This document shows positions 57,284-64,000 of a DNA stretch of 64,000 bases, piece by piece (within the stretch, counting starts at the first letter, position 1; every line of letters begins with the position of its first letter). Source of the stretch: JAYZDK01 sp964604165 (lineage in GTDB: Bacteria > Myxococcota_A > UBA796 > CAJQPC01). Position numbers and translations under genes: made by a program. The stretch covers positions 62,001 through 126,000 of the forward strand of contig CAZRYF010000003.1 of assembly GCA_964604165.1 (NCBI GenBank). The letters run 5' to 3'. The notes beneath the pieces were generated by a model. It made no database searches. It was not told the origin of the DNA and saw only the letters and a list, made by a program, of their open reading frames with translations.

Positions 57284-57724
57284 CTACTGCTTGAACGTCT
57301 TCAGGTGCGCCACGATAGCGGCAATCTGATCGTCATCGTACATGGCGCCAAACGGGGCCATCAGGGGCGAGCCCCCCACGGCCAGGCCGCCTTCCTTGAT
57401 GGCCTTTGCAAGGCGAGCGTCGTCCCGCTCGTTCCAGAAGGCTGAATCCGCAAAGTTTGCCGGTTTTTGGGGGAGGGCAGATCCGGCGGGACCATCCCCT
57501 GCGCCTGCAGGGCCGTGGCAGGAGAGGCAGGCGGCGGCGTACGCTTTGGCGGCATCGAAGCCGCTGGTTGCTGCGACAGCCTCGGCCTCCTCGGGGTCTG
57601 CGTCGGCGGCAGGGATGGCCTCGACGGCAGGAATGGCCTCGACGGCAGGCGCGGGCGCTTCCGGCGCGGGGGCCTCCTTGTCGCCCCCACAGGACACGAG
57701 CAGGGTCAGGGCAAGAAGACGCAT
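57284..57724 (-). CDS. Lipoprotein c-type cytochrome
   Basis: 146 aa; ATG with GGGAG upstream; signal LTLLVSCGG with a lipobox. An Ala/Pro/Glu-rich linker with a duplicated VEAIPA precedes a single monoheme cytochrome c domain: ACLSCHGPAGAGDGPAG with the CxxCH heme site, and SPLMAPFGAMYDDDQI with the likely axial Met. It is an electron carrier anchored in the periplasm or outer membrane. It is convergent with the MopE lipoprotein gene and divergent from the arylsulfotransferase-like gene. Confidence 0.88.
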   Translation of the reverse strand: MRLLALTLLVSCGGDKEAPAPEAPAPAVEAIPAVEAIPAADADPEEAEAVAATSGFDAAKAYAAACLSCHGPAGAGDGPAGSALPQKPANFADSAFWNERDDARLAKAIKEGGLAVGGSPLMAPFGAMYDDDQIAAIVAHLKTFKQ

Positions 57725-57797
57725 GGAACACTCCCGGGTTGGGGCGCGACTCTATCACGGCTCCTCCGTGGACCGGTCGCCAGGATAGGCTGCTGGA

Positions 57798-59207
57798 ATG
57801 ATGGTGATTCACCCTTGGGCGCTTTGGGTTGGCGTGGCCTGTCAGGTTCCACTCCCCGAGAAGGAGAAGGATGTGTTCGACACGGATCTCTCCGTGGAGA
57901 CATCTGCCTATTCGGTGCAGATCCACGTGCCCGAGAGGGGCCATCTGCTTCAATGTGAGCACACCTATGACGAACGGGAGGTGCACCGGCAGACACCTCT
58001 TGCCGGCAGCTGGAATGGGGTTCATGGGCTCCTGGCGGATACCGTGTATCGCTGCATCGTGGAGGATGAAGAGGGCTTATTGCTGGCGGGTTCCCTGGTG
58101 GAAACCAACCCACCTCCCCCCACGATTCCCCAGGGCGAGTTGACGGTGGCTGAAGACATGGTCGGCACCTACACCTTGTTCAACCACTTGGAAAAGGGCC
58201 GGGATCCAAACCTGCAGAAGATCCTGATCGTCGACCCGGATGGAGAGGTGCGGTTTCATTATGATCTTCCCTACAAGGCATCGGGGGACATCGACGTGCG
58301 CCTTCTTCCCGGGGACAGGATCCTCTATGGAGGTGGCTACGGGGGACGGCCTCACATCATCGATCTGGACGGAAGCCTGCTCTATCGAGGGAGCGCCACG
58401 CCGAGTGGGGGGCGATACCACCACCACGTGGAGCCAGGCCCTGGAGAGTCCGAGTTGTATTCGCTTGTGACCGCTCAGAATGAAGGAAATGGCCATGGAT
58501 TTACGGGCTTTGCCGCTGAGTTGATCGATATGGACTCCAACGAAGTCCTCTGGTCCTGGGACTCTCAGGCCGCTCTGGATCAAGGGGTTCTCACGCCTGG
58601 GATTGGCGATCCCTTTCACGCCAACTGGATTGGGGTCACCCAAGAAGACGACGGAGATCGGCTGTGGGTCAACATGCGCAACAACCACAAGCTCTGTCGC
58701 ATTTTCATGGACACGGGAGAGGTGGAGTGGTGCTTGGGCCTGGGGGAGGATTTTGCTCTAGTTGATGCTTCGGGAGTGGCGCTGGGTGATGACCAGTGGT
58801 TCTACCACCAGCACGCACCGGAACTGCACGGGGACACGGTGTTCTTCTACGACAACGGTACAGCTCGCCCGGGTGGAAACTTCAGCCGGGTTCTGGAGAT
58901 GAAGCTCAACCTCGTTGATATGACAGCGACCCCCGTATGGGCTTGGACTGAGCCGGGATGGGTGGAGCCTATTTGGGGGGATGTGGATGTTCTTGGCGAT
59001 CACCTGTTGGTCACCCAGGCCCACTGCGTGGACTGTCCTCGTGCGGAGGATGGGGTGTCGGCGTTGATCGAGCTGGACAAGTCCACAGGGGAAGTGGTCT
59101 GGCGCCTGGACATGCCAGATCGGGTGGATGGCCTGTACCGTGCCGAGCGCCTTGGGGGCTGCGAGATTTTTCACAACACCCGCTGGTGCGACAGGGAGCT
59201 GCCATGA
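57798..59207 (+). CDS. Arylsulfotransferase-like (ASST/PF14269-type) lipoprotein
   Basis: 469 aa; the signal reads WALWVGVACQV with a probable lipobox. A ~100-residue beta N-terminal region is followed by a propeller with ASST-style blades: VDPDGEVRFHYDLPYKASGDIDVRLLP-type strands, YHHHVEPG, HANWIGV, RNNHKLCRIFMDTGEVEW and YHQHAPELH, whose His residues sit like the active-site histidines of PAPS-independent arylsulfate sulfotransferases. True sulfotransfer is unproven. A C-terminal Cys pair (CVDCP; CEIF..CDR) is present. The stop overlaps the next ATG (ATGA). Confidence 0.75.
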   Translation: MMVIHPWALWVGVACQVPLPEKEKDVFDTDLSVETSAYSVQIHVPERGHLLQCEHTYDEREVHRQTPLAGSWNGVHGLLADTVYRCIVEDEEGLLLAGSLVETNPPPPTIPQGELTVAEDMVGTYTLFNHLEKGRDPNLQKILIVDPDGEVRFHYDLPYKASGDIDVRLLPGDRILYGGGYGGRPHIIDLDGSLLYRGSATPSGGRYHHHVEPGPGESELYSLVTAQNEGNGHGFTGFAAELIDMDSNEVLWSWDSQAALDQGVLTPGIGDPFHANWIGVTQEDDGDRLWVNMRNNHKLCRIFMDTGEVEWCLGLGEDFALVDASGVALGDDQWFYHQHAPELHGDTVFFYDNGTARPGGNFSRVLEMKLNLVDMTATPVWAWTEPGWVEPIWGDVDVLGDHLLVTQAHCVDCPRAEDGVSALIELDKSTGEVVWRLDMPDRVDGLYRAERLGGCEIFHNTRWCDRELP

Positions 59208-60589
59208 AACGCTGGAGTATCTGTTTTCTTGTGTTGGGTCTGGTCGGCCCCAACGCTTGGTCTGGAAGGGGGCGAACCGCCCAGAATGCCGAGGCAGCAG
59301 CGAGCCAGCTCATGGAGGCCGCACTGGGTTCACGGGAACCCATGGCGATGCTGACGGACCTCTGTGACACGGCTGGACCGCGCCTGGCTGGTAGCGAGGG
59401 GCTTGAACGTGCCATCAAGTGGAGTGTCCAGCACTTGAAAGAGGCGGGGTTTGAGAACGTCCACACCGAGCCGGTGACGGTTCGGGCGTGGATTCGTGGG
59501 GCGGAGTCCGCCCGACTTGTCCTGCCCAGGGCGCGGGACCTTCACATCCTGGGTCTTGGAAACAGTGTGGGCACCGGGGGGGAGACGCTGGAGGCAGAGG
59601 TGGTGGCCGTCACCACGTTTGAGGATCTGGATGCCCTCTCCCCTGCGGCCGTGCAAGGGAAGATCGTCTTGTTCAACGCCCCGTTTACAGCCTACCGAGA
59701 CACGGTAGTCTTTCGCACTCAGGGACCCTCCAGGGCGGCCGCCAAGGGGGCCGTGGCGGCGCTGGTTCGGTCCATTTCGCCGCCTGGGCTCTCGACGCCC
59801 CACACGGGGGCCACCGGGTACACGGAGGGCATCGCGCCCATCCCGGCGGCGGCGTTGCCCCATGAGGAGGCGGACCTTCTGTTTCGGCTTGTGTCTTCTG
59901 GTGAAGAGGTGCGCGTGGCTCTGTCCATGGAGGCCCACTTTGGCCCGGATGTTCAGTCCGCCAATGTGGTGGCCGACATTCTCGGACGGGAAGCGAGCGG
60001 GGAGAAGGTGCTCCTTGCCTGTCATCTGGACTCATGGGATGTGGGGGAGGGAGCCCAAGACGATGGGGCTGGGTGTGTGATCGCCATGGAGGCTGCCCGC
60101 CTGGTGGGTGCCCTTGAAACCCGACCTCGGCGAGGAATTCGGGTGGTGCTGTACACCAACGAGGAGAACGGGCTGGCTGGAGGGAAGGCTTATGCGGCGG
60201 CCCACGCAAACGAATTGCCGCTTCTGGTGGCGGCCCTGGAGGCGGACACGGGGGCTGGAATGCCCCTGGGGTATCGGTTGGATGTTCGGAAGGATCCGGC
60301 TGTTCAGGACGAGGCCCGCCACCGTTTTCAGTCGGTCCTGGACCTGCTGTCTCCCCTGAACGCTGGAACGGTCCGTCTAAGCCGATCTGGAGCGGACATC
60401 GGACCCCTTGCGGAGGCCGGTGTGCCAGGATTGGGTCTGCACCAGGACACCTCCGGGTACTGGCCTATCCACCACACGTGGGCGGATACAGTGGACAAGG
60501 TGGATCCCGAGGTGCTGGCCAGGAACGTGGCGGTGGTGGCGGTGACCGCGTATGCCCTGGCCGAAATGCCGGGACGGCTCGTGGATTGA
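59204..60589 (+). CDS. M28-family zinc peptidase, carboxypeptidase Q-like
   Basis: 461 aa with a signal peptide (WSICFLVLGLVGPNAWS). The layout is that of plasma glutamate carboxypeptidase/CPQ: a PA-like insertion around residues 130-235 (EVVAVTTFEDLDALSPAAVQGKIVLFN-type segment), then the di-zinc core ACHLDSWDVGEGAQDDGAGC, TNEENGLAGG and a late His in HTWADTVDKVD. It should trim di- or short peptides in the periplasm or outside. The ATG overlaps the stop of the arylsulfotransferase-like gene. Confidence 0.9.
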   Translation: MKRWSICFLVLGLVGPNAWSGRGRTAQNAEAAASQLMEAALGSREPMAMLTDLCDTAGPRLAGSEGLERAIKWSVQHLKEAGFENVHTEPVTVRAWIRGAESARLVLPRARDLHILGLGNSVGTGGETLEAEVVAVTTFEDLDALSPAAVQGKIVLFNAPFTAYRDTVVFRTQGPSRAAAKGAVAALVRSISPPGLSTPHTGATGYTEGIAPIPAAALPHEEADLLFRLVSSGEEVRVALSMEAHFGPDVQSANVVADILGREASGEKVLLACHLDSWDVGEGAQDDGAGCVIAMEAARLVGALETRPRRGIRVVLYTNEENGLAGGKAYAAAHANELPLLVAALEADTGAGMPLGYRLDVRKDPAVQDEARHRFQSVLDLLSPLNAGTVRLSRSGADIGPLAEAGVPGLGLHQDTSGYWPIHHTWADTVDKVDPEVLARNVAVVAVTAYALAEMPGRLVD

Positions 60590-60635
60590 CGGAATTTGCC
60601 TCTTGTTCTGGTAAGGTCAGGCTGGAGGTGCTCTT

Positions 60636-62081
60636 TTGCGCCTTTTTCCGGCATTTGTAGGGGTTCTGTTTGGATTTGTGGGGTGTCTTGCGTCCGTGGA
60701 GCAGCACGAGGCCCGTCGGGATCAGTTGAAGGGGCCGGAAGGTGGTAATCCGGATGTGGATGGAGATGGATTCGAGTCCGTAGCGTTCGGTGGGGAAGAC
60801 TGTGACGACTCGTTGTTTGAGGTGCACCCGGGGGCGGAGGAAATCTGCGGGGACGGGTTGGACAATGACTGCGACGAGACAGCCAAGGGCTGCCATTTGG
60901 CGGGGAGCTTTGGGGTAGAGGATGCGGCGCTGGGATGGGTGGGGGGAGAGAGCCTGTGGGCGGTGCACGGGACGGGCGGTGTGCTGGTCTGGGCCCGAAT
61001 GGGCGAGGGGGGAGCGCTCTTGCTGGACCAGGTTCTCGATCCTGTGGATGGGGAGGGAGCATGGTCGTCGGGGCAGCGGTTTGTGGTGGAGCATGACGAC
61101 GGACTGCCGGTGACAGGGGTTGGATTGACAAGCGGGGCGGACCTGGATGGAGATGGGCTACCCGAGATTGTGGTGGCCGTGACAGGAGAGCAGGGAGGGG
61201 CGCCGTACGGTGCTGTGTTCGGGGTGCCCAGTGGGGAGGACGGGTCGCTTTCTCGTGTGAGTTCCTGGTCTTTTTGGGATGGATCCGGGCAGCTGGGTGC
61301 GTCTGTGGCTGTGGCCTCGGAGGCCCAGGGCGATGGCATTCATGGGCTCCTGGTGGGGGCCTCCTCAGGGGAGATCTCCTGGTGGATGGAAGCGCCGCTT
61401 TCCAGCTCTTCCACGCTTGCAGATGCGACTGTCTTGTCTGCACCAGAGGTCTTCGTCGATCCGCAGATCCTACAAGTCTCGCGGGTCGGAGATCTGGATG
61501 GGGACGGCCTTGTGGAGATGGTGTTGTATGTGGGAACCACCCTCGTTGTCCTGTCGGGAGACACCCTGGCAAATGAAGCGGGCGCGGTCTCCTTATGGGA
61601 CGAGACGATTGTTGGATTCCAGGGGACATCGGCCACCCGCATTGCAGTGGCCGGCGTGGGGGATTTGGACGGCGATGGCTTTGATCAGCTGGCAATCGGG
61701 CTTCCCGAACCGGTGGGCGGTCGTATCGGACTCTACGATGAGTCTGGCCCGTACCTGGACTGGCGCTGGTCCTCCAGTGAGCCTCATTACGGGGGAACTC
61801 TGTCCTCCGCCGGTGACGTGAACGAGGACGGACGGGCAGATGTTCTGGTGGGCTTGATTGCAGAGGAGCGAGTCGATCTCTTTCTGGGAGGACCCGAGGG
61901 GGAGGTGGGGCCGGCCTCCGCGACCGCCCAATTCCATGGTGGGGGTGTGGGGCGGTTTCTGTGGGGTCCGGGGGACCTGAACGGGGATGGACTGGATGAG
62001 GTCTTTCTGGGGGCGCCGACGCGCCTGGAGGACGGGATCGAGCAGGGCGGGGTGCTCCTTTTTGCTGCACCTGGGTTTTAG
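60636..62081 (+). CDS. FG-GAP/integrin-like propeller lipoprotein with one MopE motif
   Basis: 481 aa from a TTG at 60636 with GGAGG 7 nt upstream. The signal reads AFVGVLFGFVGC with a lipobox. One CGDGLDNDCDE MopE motif lies near residue 70, then a seven-bladed-type propeller with calcium-loop repeats: GADLDGDGLPEIVVAV, GDLDGDGLVEMVLYV, GDLDGDGFDQLAIGLP, GDVNEDGRADVLVGL and GDLNGDGLDEVFLGAP. It is a surface, calcium-bound adhesion-like lipoprotein. Confidence 0.87.
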   Translation: MRLFPAFVGVLFGFVGCLASVEQHEARRDQLKGPEGGNPDVDGDGFESVAFGGEDCDDSLFEVHPGAEEICGDGLDNDCDETAKGCHLAGSFGVEDAALGWVGGESLWAVHGTGGVLVWARMGEGGALLLDQVLDPVDGEGAWSSGQRFVVEHDDGLPVTGVGLTSGADLDGDGLPEIVVAVTGEQGGAPYGAVFGVPSGEDGSLSRVSSWSFWDGSGQLGASVAVASEAQGDGIHGLLVGASSGEISWWMEAPLSSSSTLADATVLSAPEVFVDPQILQVSRVGDLDGDGLVEMVLYVGTTLVVLSGDTLANEAGAVSLWDETIVGFQGTSATRIAVAGVGDLDGDGFDQLAIGLPEPVGGRIGLYDESGPYLDWRWSSSEPHYGGTLSSAGDVNEDGRADVLVGLIAEERVDLFLGGPEGEVGPASATAQFHGGGVGRFLWGPGDLNGDGLDEVFLGAPTRLEDGIEQGGVLLFAAPGF

Positions 62082-62117
62082 GGTGGGGAGCAACCTGTAC
62101 AGGAGATAGGACGGTTT

Positions 62118-62279
62118 GTGCCCATCCAAGACACCGTGTCCCGAAAGAGACTCCAGCTGAAAGAGCAGCGCTCGCTGTGTCTGGCCCGCTGGGGGGACAG
62201 GCCCTTGGTGCGGTTCCTGGTGTGGGTGAGACCAAGGGTCGAAGGGGGTCAGCGAGTCAGCGCCCGGAGGGCTTCTTGA
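62118..62279 (+). CDS. Possible 53-aa small basic protein
   Basis: A GTG-started frame of 54 codons (VPIQDTVSRKRLQLKEQR...) ends in a TGA that overlaps the TTG start of the next gene (TTGA). AGGAG lies 12 nt upstream, rather far. It would be a basic, Arg-rich cytosolic peptide. Without homologues this is only a candidate; otherwise 62082-62275 holds no gene and could carry the promoter of the downstream gene. Confidence 0.2.
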   Translation: MPIQDTVSRKRLQLKEQRSLCLARWGDRPLVRFLVWVRPRVEGGQRVSARRAS

Positions 62280-63316
62280 GGGCTCGGGCCGGTAGGTCTT
62301 CTGTATCGCTGTGGCACAAGGCCCTGGCGGGATTGGGAATTGCCGGTGCAGTGTTTGGCTTGTTTGAAGTCCTCCTTTCGTTCTCCGGCACTGAGCAGCT
62401 CTATCGGCGGGACGCCTTGGGGGGCTGGCAAGTGCAGGCTGGGATGTCCAACCACCGGATGCATGGCACCCGGGAGCCCCATGATTTTGTGTTGAGCACG
62501 AACCCGGACGGGCTCCGGACACATCACACCCCACACAAGGAACCCTCCACCTGGAGGGTCGCGCTGATGGGGGACTCCAACGTCTTTGGATGGGGGGTCG
62601 ACGATGAGGACACGATTGCGGCCCACCTGGAGCGGGCACTCCATGGGGCGGGAGAGACCGACACGCAGGTGATCAACGCAGGGCAGCCCGGCCACAGCAC
62701 CACGCAAATGCGCTGGCTGTTTGAAGAGGTGCTGGCGGATTATCAGCCGGACCTGGTGTTGGTGGTGCCCAGTCTCCATGACCACAACCAGGCCCACGTC
62801 TCCGACGCGGAGGCCCTGGAGGGGGCAAAAGGCCCCGTGGCGGCGTTGCGGGTGGGGTTGGCACGTCATTCCCGGGTCTATGCAGTCCTCGCCTCTATTC
62901 TCTCTCCCTTGTCGGGTGAACCTCAGCTGCTCCCAGACCAGCCCGGGGTGCTGCGGGTCGATCGGGTGTCCGACGAGGAGCGGTCCGCCAACCTGGACCG
63001 AATTGCGGCGGGGCTGGAGCCATGGGGGGGACAGCTGGCGGTGGTGTGGTTGCCCTTTTACTCGGACCTCTCCCATCCCCAGGGGGACCAACCGCCGCCC
63101 CGTCCCGGGGAGGATTGGGCCAGGGCCCACGTTCAGGCGCGGGGCCTCTCTCTGGTGGATGTGCGAACCTGCTGTGGTCCTGACGCTGACCGTCTGGTCT
63201 TCTCCTTTGATCCGGGGCACCTCAACGCAGCGGGCCTGCAGGGAGTCAGCGTGGCGCTGGCGGAGGCAGTCAGGCGCTCCCCGGTATGGCGGCCCCGGGG
63301 GAAAGACCGGGAGTAA
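62276..63316 (+). CDS. Membrane-anchored SGNH/GDSL hydrolase-like protein
   Basis: 346 aa from a TTG at 62276 with GGAGG 5 nt upstream. One N-terminal membrane helix (ALAGLGIAGAVFGLFEVLLSF) anchors an SGNH-type domain: RVALMGDSNVFGWGVDDEDTI (block I Ser), INAGQPGHSTTQM (block II/III), VPSLHDHNQAH, and SFDPGHLNAAG with the Asp/His pair of block V. Members deacylate or acylate carbohydrates and lipids. A PlsC-type gene follows after 51 nt, suggesting lipid or glycan acylation. Confidence 0.8.
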   Translation: MRARAGRSSVSLWHKALAGLGIAGAVFGLFEVLLSFSGTEQLYRRDALGGWQVQAGMSNHRMHGTREPHDFVLSTNPDGLRTHHTPHKEPSTWRVALMGDSNVFGWGVDDEDTIAAHLERALHGAGETDTQVINAGQPGHSTTQMRWLFEEVLADYQPDLVLVVPSLHDHNQAHVSDAEALEGAKGPVAALRVGLARHSRVYAVLASILSPLSGEPQLLPDQPGVLRVDRVSDEERSANLDRIAAGLEPWGGQLAVVWLPFYSDLSHPQGDQPPPRPGEDWARAHVQARGLSLVDVRTCCGPDADRLVFSFDPGHLNAAGLQGVSVALAEAVRRSPVWRPRGKDRE

Positions 63317-63367
63317 GGCGTTGAGTTGGCCATGCGTGGGCCCACTGATTCTGATAGGGGTCGGTCC

Positions 63368-64000
63368 GTGGAAGTCGAACTCGAGCGCAAGCAGATGGGG
63401 ACCGTGGAGTCGTTCATTCGCCTCGGTCTTGGGTTTGCCATTCTGGTGGGCTGCGCCCTGGCGCTCAGTGTGATTCTGGTCCTGTTGAGCCCATGGCGAG
63501 TGGCACGGATTCGGGCTGGAAATGTATACGGGCACATGGTGGGCAGGACCCTGATCTGGTTGGGCAAGTGGGACCTGATCAAGGGCGGGTTTGAGCGATG
63601 CGACCCCAAGAAGCCGGCGCTCTATGTGAGCAACCACACCTCGACCCTGGATATCTTCACGGGCATGTGGACCTGCCCCATCGGCGGCTGTGCCGTTGCC
63701 AAGAAGGAGATCGCCCACATTCCGGGGTTTGGCCAGGCCTATTGGCTCTCGGGCCACCTGCTCATTGACCGCGGCAACCGGGAGAGCGCCATTGCCGGAT
63801 TGAGCTCTACCGCGAGGCTTGTCCAGGAGAACGGCCTGAGCCTCTGGATGTGGCCCGAGGGAACACGCAGCCCCGACGGGCAGATGCGCCCTTTCAAAAA
63901 GGGCTTTGTGCACATGGCCCTGGAGACGGGGTTGCCCATTCGGCCGGTGGTGGTGCACGATGCACACAAGTGCTGGCCGGCCCGCACCATGAAGATCTTT
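63368..64000 (+). CDS. plsC: 1-acyl-sn-glycerol-3-phosphate acyltransferase (PlsC family), 3'-truncated
   Basis: 211 codons run to the window edge with no stop. The GTG at 63368 has AGGGG 9-10 nt upstream; an ATG at 63332 in frame is an alternative start. An N-terminal membrane segment (LGLGFAILVGCALALSVILVLL) is followed by the acyltransferase motif VSNHTSTLDIF (NHxxxxD), LLIDRGNRESA and the substrate motif MWPEGTRSPDGQMRPFKKG. It transfers acyl groups to lysophosphatidate in the inner membrane. Confidence 0.9.
   Translation, partial: MEVELERKQMGTVESFIRLGLGFAILVGCALALSVILVLLSPWRVARIRAGNVYGHMVGRTLIWLGKWDLIKGGFERCDPKKPALYVSNHTSTLDIFTGMWTCPIGGCAVAKKEIAHIPGFGQAYWLSGHLLIDRGNRESAIAGLSSTARLVQENGLSLWMWPEGTRSPDGQMRPFKKGFVHMALETGLPIRPVVVHDAHKCWPARTMKIF

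Noticed and set aside
60328..62235. 635-codon minus-strand frame opposite the FG-GAP lipoprotein gene
   Set aside because: Pro/Arg/Ser-rich shadow of a gene whose calcium-loop repeats are unmistakable.

Overview
The window is high-GC (well over 60% by eye), densely coded DNA with many 4-bp start/stop overlaps (ATGA, GTGA, TTGA) and frequent GTG/TTG starts. Secreted lipoproteins carrying Asp-rich 'CDGxDNDCDG' (MopE-type) repeats, TPR lipoproteins, FHA, SUMF1-like and OmpA proteins and a DppABCDF-like transporter all point to a myxobacterium-like organism (Myxococcota). This rests on gene style, not on a phylogenetic marker. Two N-runs (38729-38738 and 56595-56694) show that it is a draft scaffold. 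I saw no rRNA, tRNA, CRISPR array, phage genes or transposase.

Layout. 1-3469: the 3' part of transketolase and two sulfotransferases. 3480-11071 (minus): a seven-gene, almost gapless operon for cleaving an aminophenol-type ring. It holds an SDR, a luciferase-like flavoprotein, an asparaginase-II relative, an aldehyde dehydrogenase, the 2-aminophenol 1,6-dioxygenase beta subunit, an alpha subunit fused to 2-aminomuconate deaminase, and a kynurenine-formamidase-like cyclase. 11128-18910: three repeat-rich lipoproteins and a head-to-head pair of small paralogous lipoproteins. 18947-24720: tryptophan 2,3-dioxygenase, divergent from a PfaD-like flavoprotein, an FkbH-like protein with a damaged HAD site, and a third sulfotransferase. 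24717-27357 (minus): sterol-desaturase-like, rhodanese, tiny lipoprotein, Dus. 27441-40485 (plus): a long run of envelope lipoproteins, a complete peptide-type ABC importer, and outer-membrane, propeller and OmpA proteins. 40562-46126: a large barrel-ended surface protein, PHP hydrolase, esterase and FkbM methyltransferase. 46131-46355: a MITE-like repeat. 46428-52877 (minus): lipoproteins, a LolCD-like ABC pair and a DUF885 lipoprotein. 52952-64000: FHA, SUMF1-like, a candidate selenoprotein operon, cytochrome c, an arylsulfotransferase-like lipoprotein, an M28 peptidase, an FG-GAP lipoprotein, an SGNH protein and a truncated PlsC.

The most unusual feature is at 54436-55455 (minus). An outer-membrane barrel gene begins with a GTG start overlapping the preceding HMA-thioredoxin gene and encodes a clean signal peptide. 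It then has two in-frame UGA codons spaced exactly as in a CxxC motif (U-P-A-U), followed at once by a perfect 6-bp hairpin with a GGC loop 17 nt from the second UGA. This geometry fits a bacterial SECIS, so I read the gene as a two-selenocysteine (UxxU) outer-membrane protein. No selenocysteine machinery lies in the window to confirm it.

Other points of interest are the dioxygenase-deaminase fusion, the PfaD/FkbH/sulfotransferase trio without any polyketide synthase, the repeat lipoproteins with exchanged C-terminal domains, and a 225-bp terminal-inverted-repeat element with a partial copy 8 kb away.
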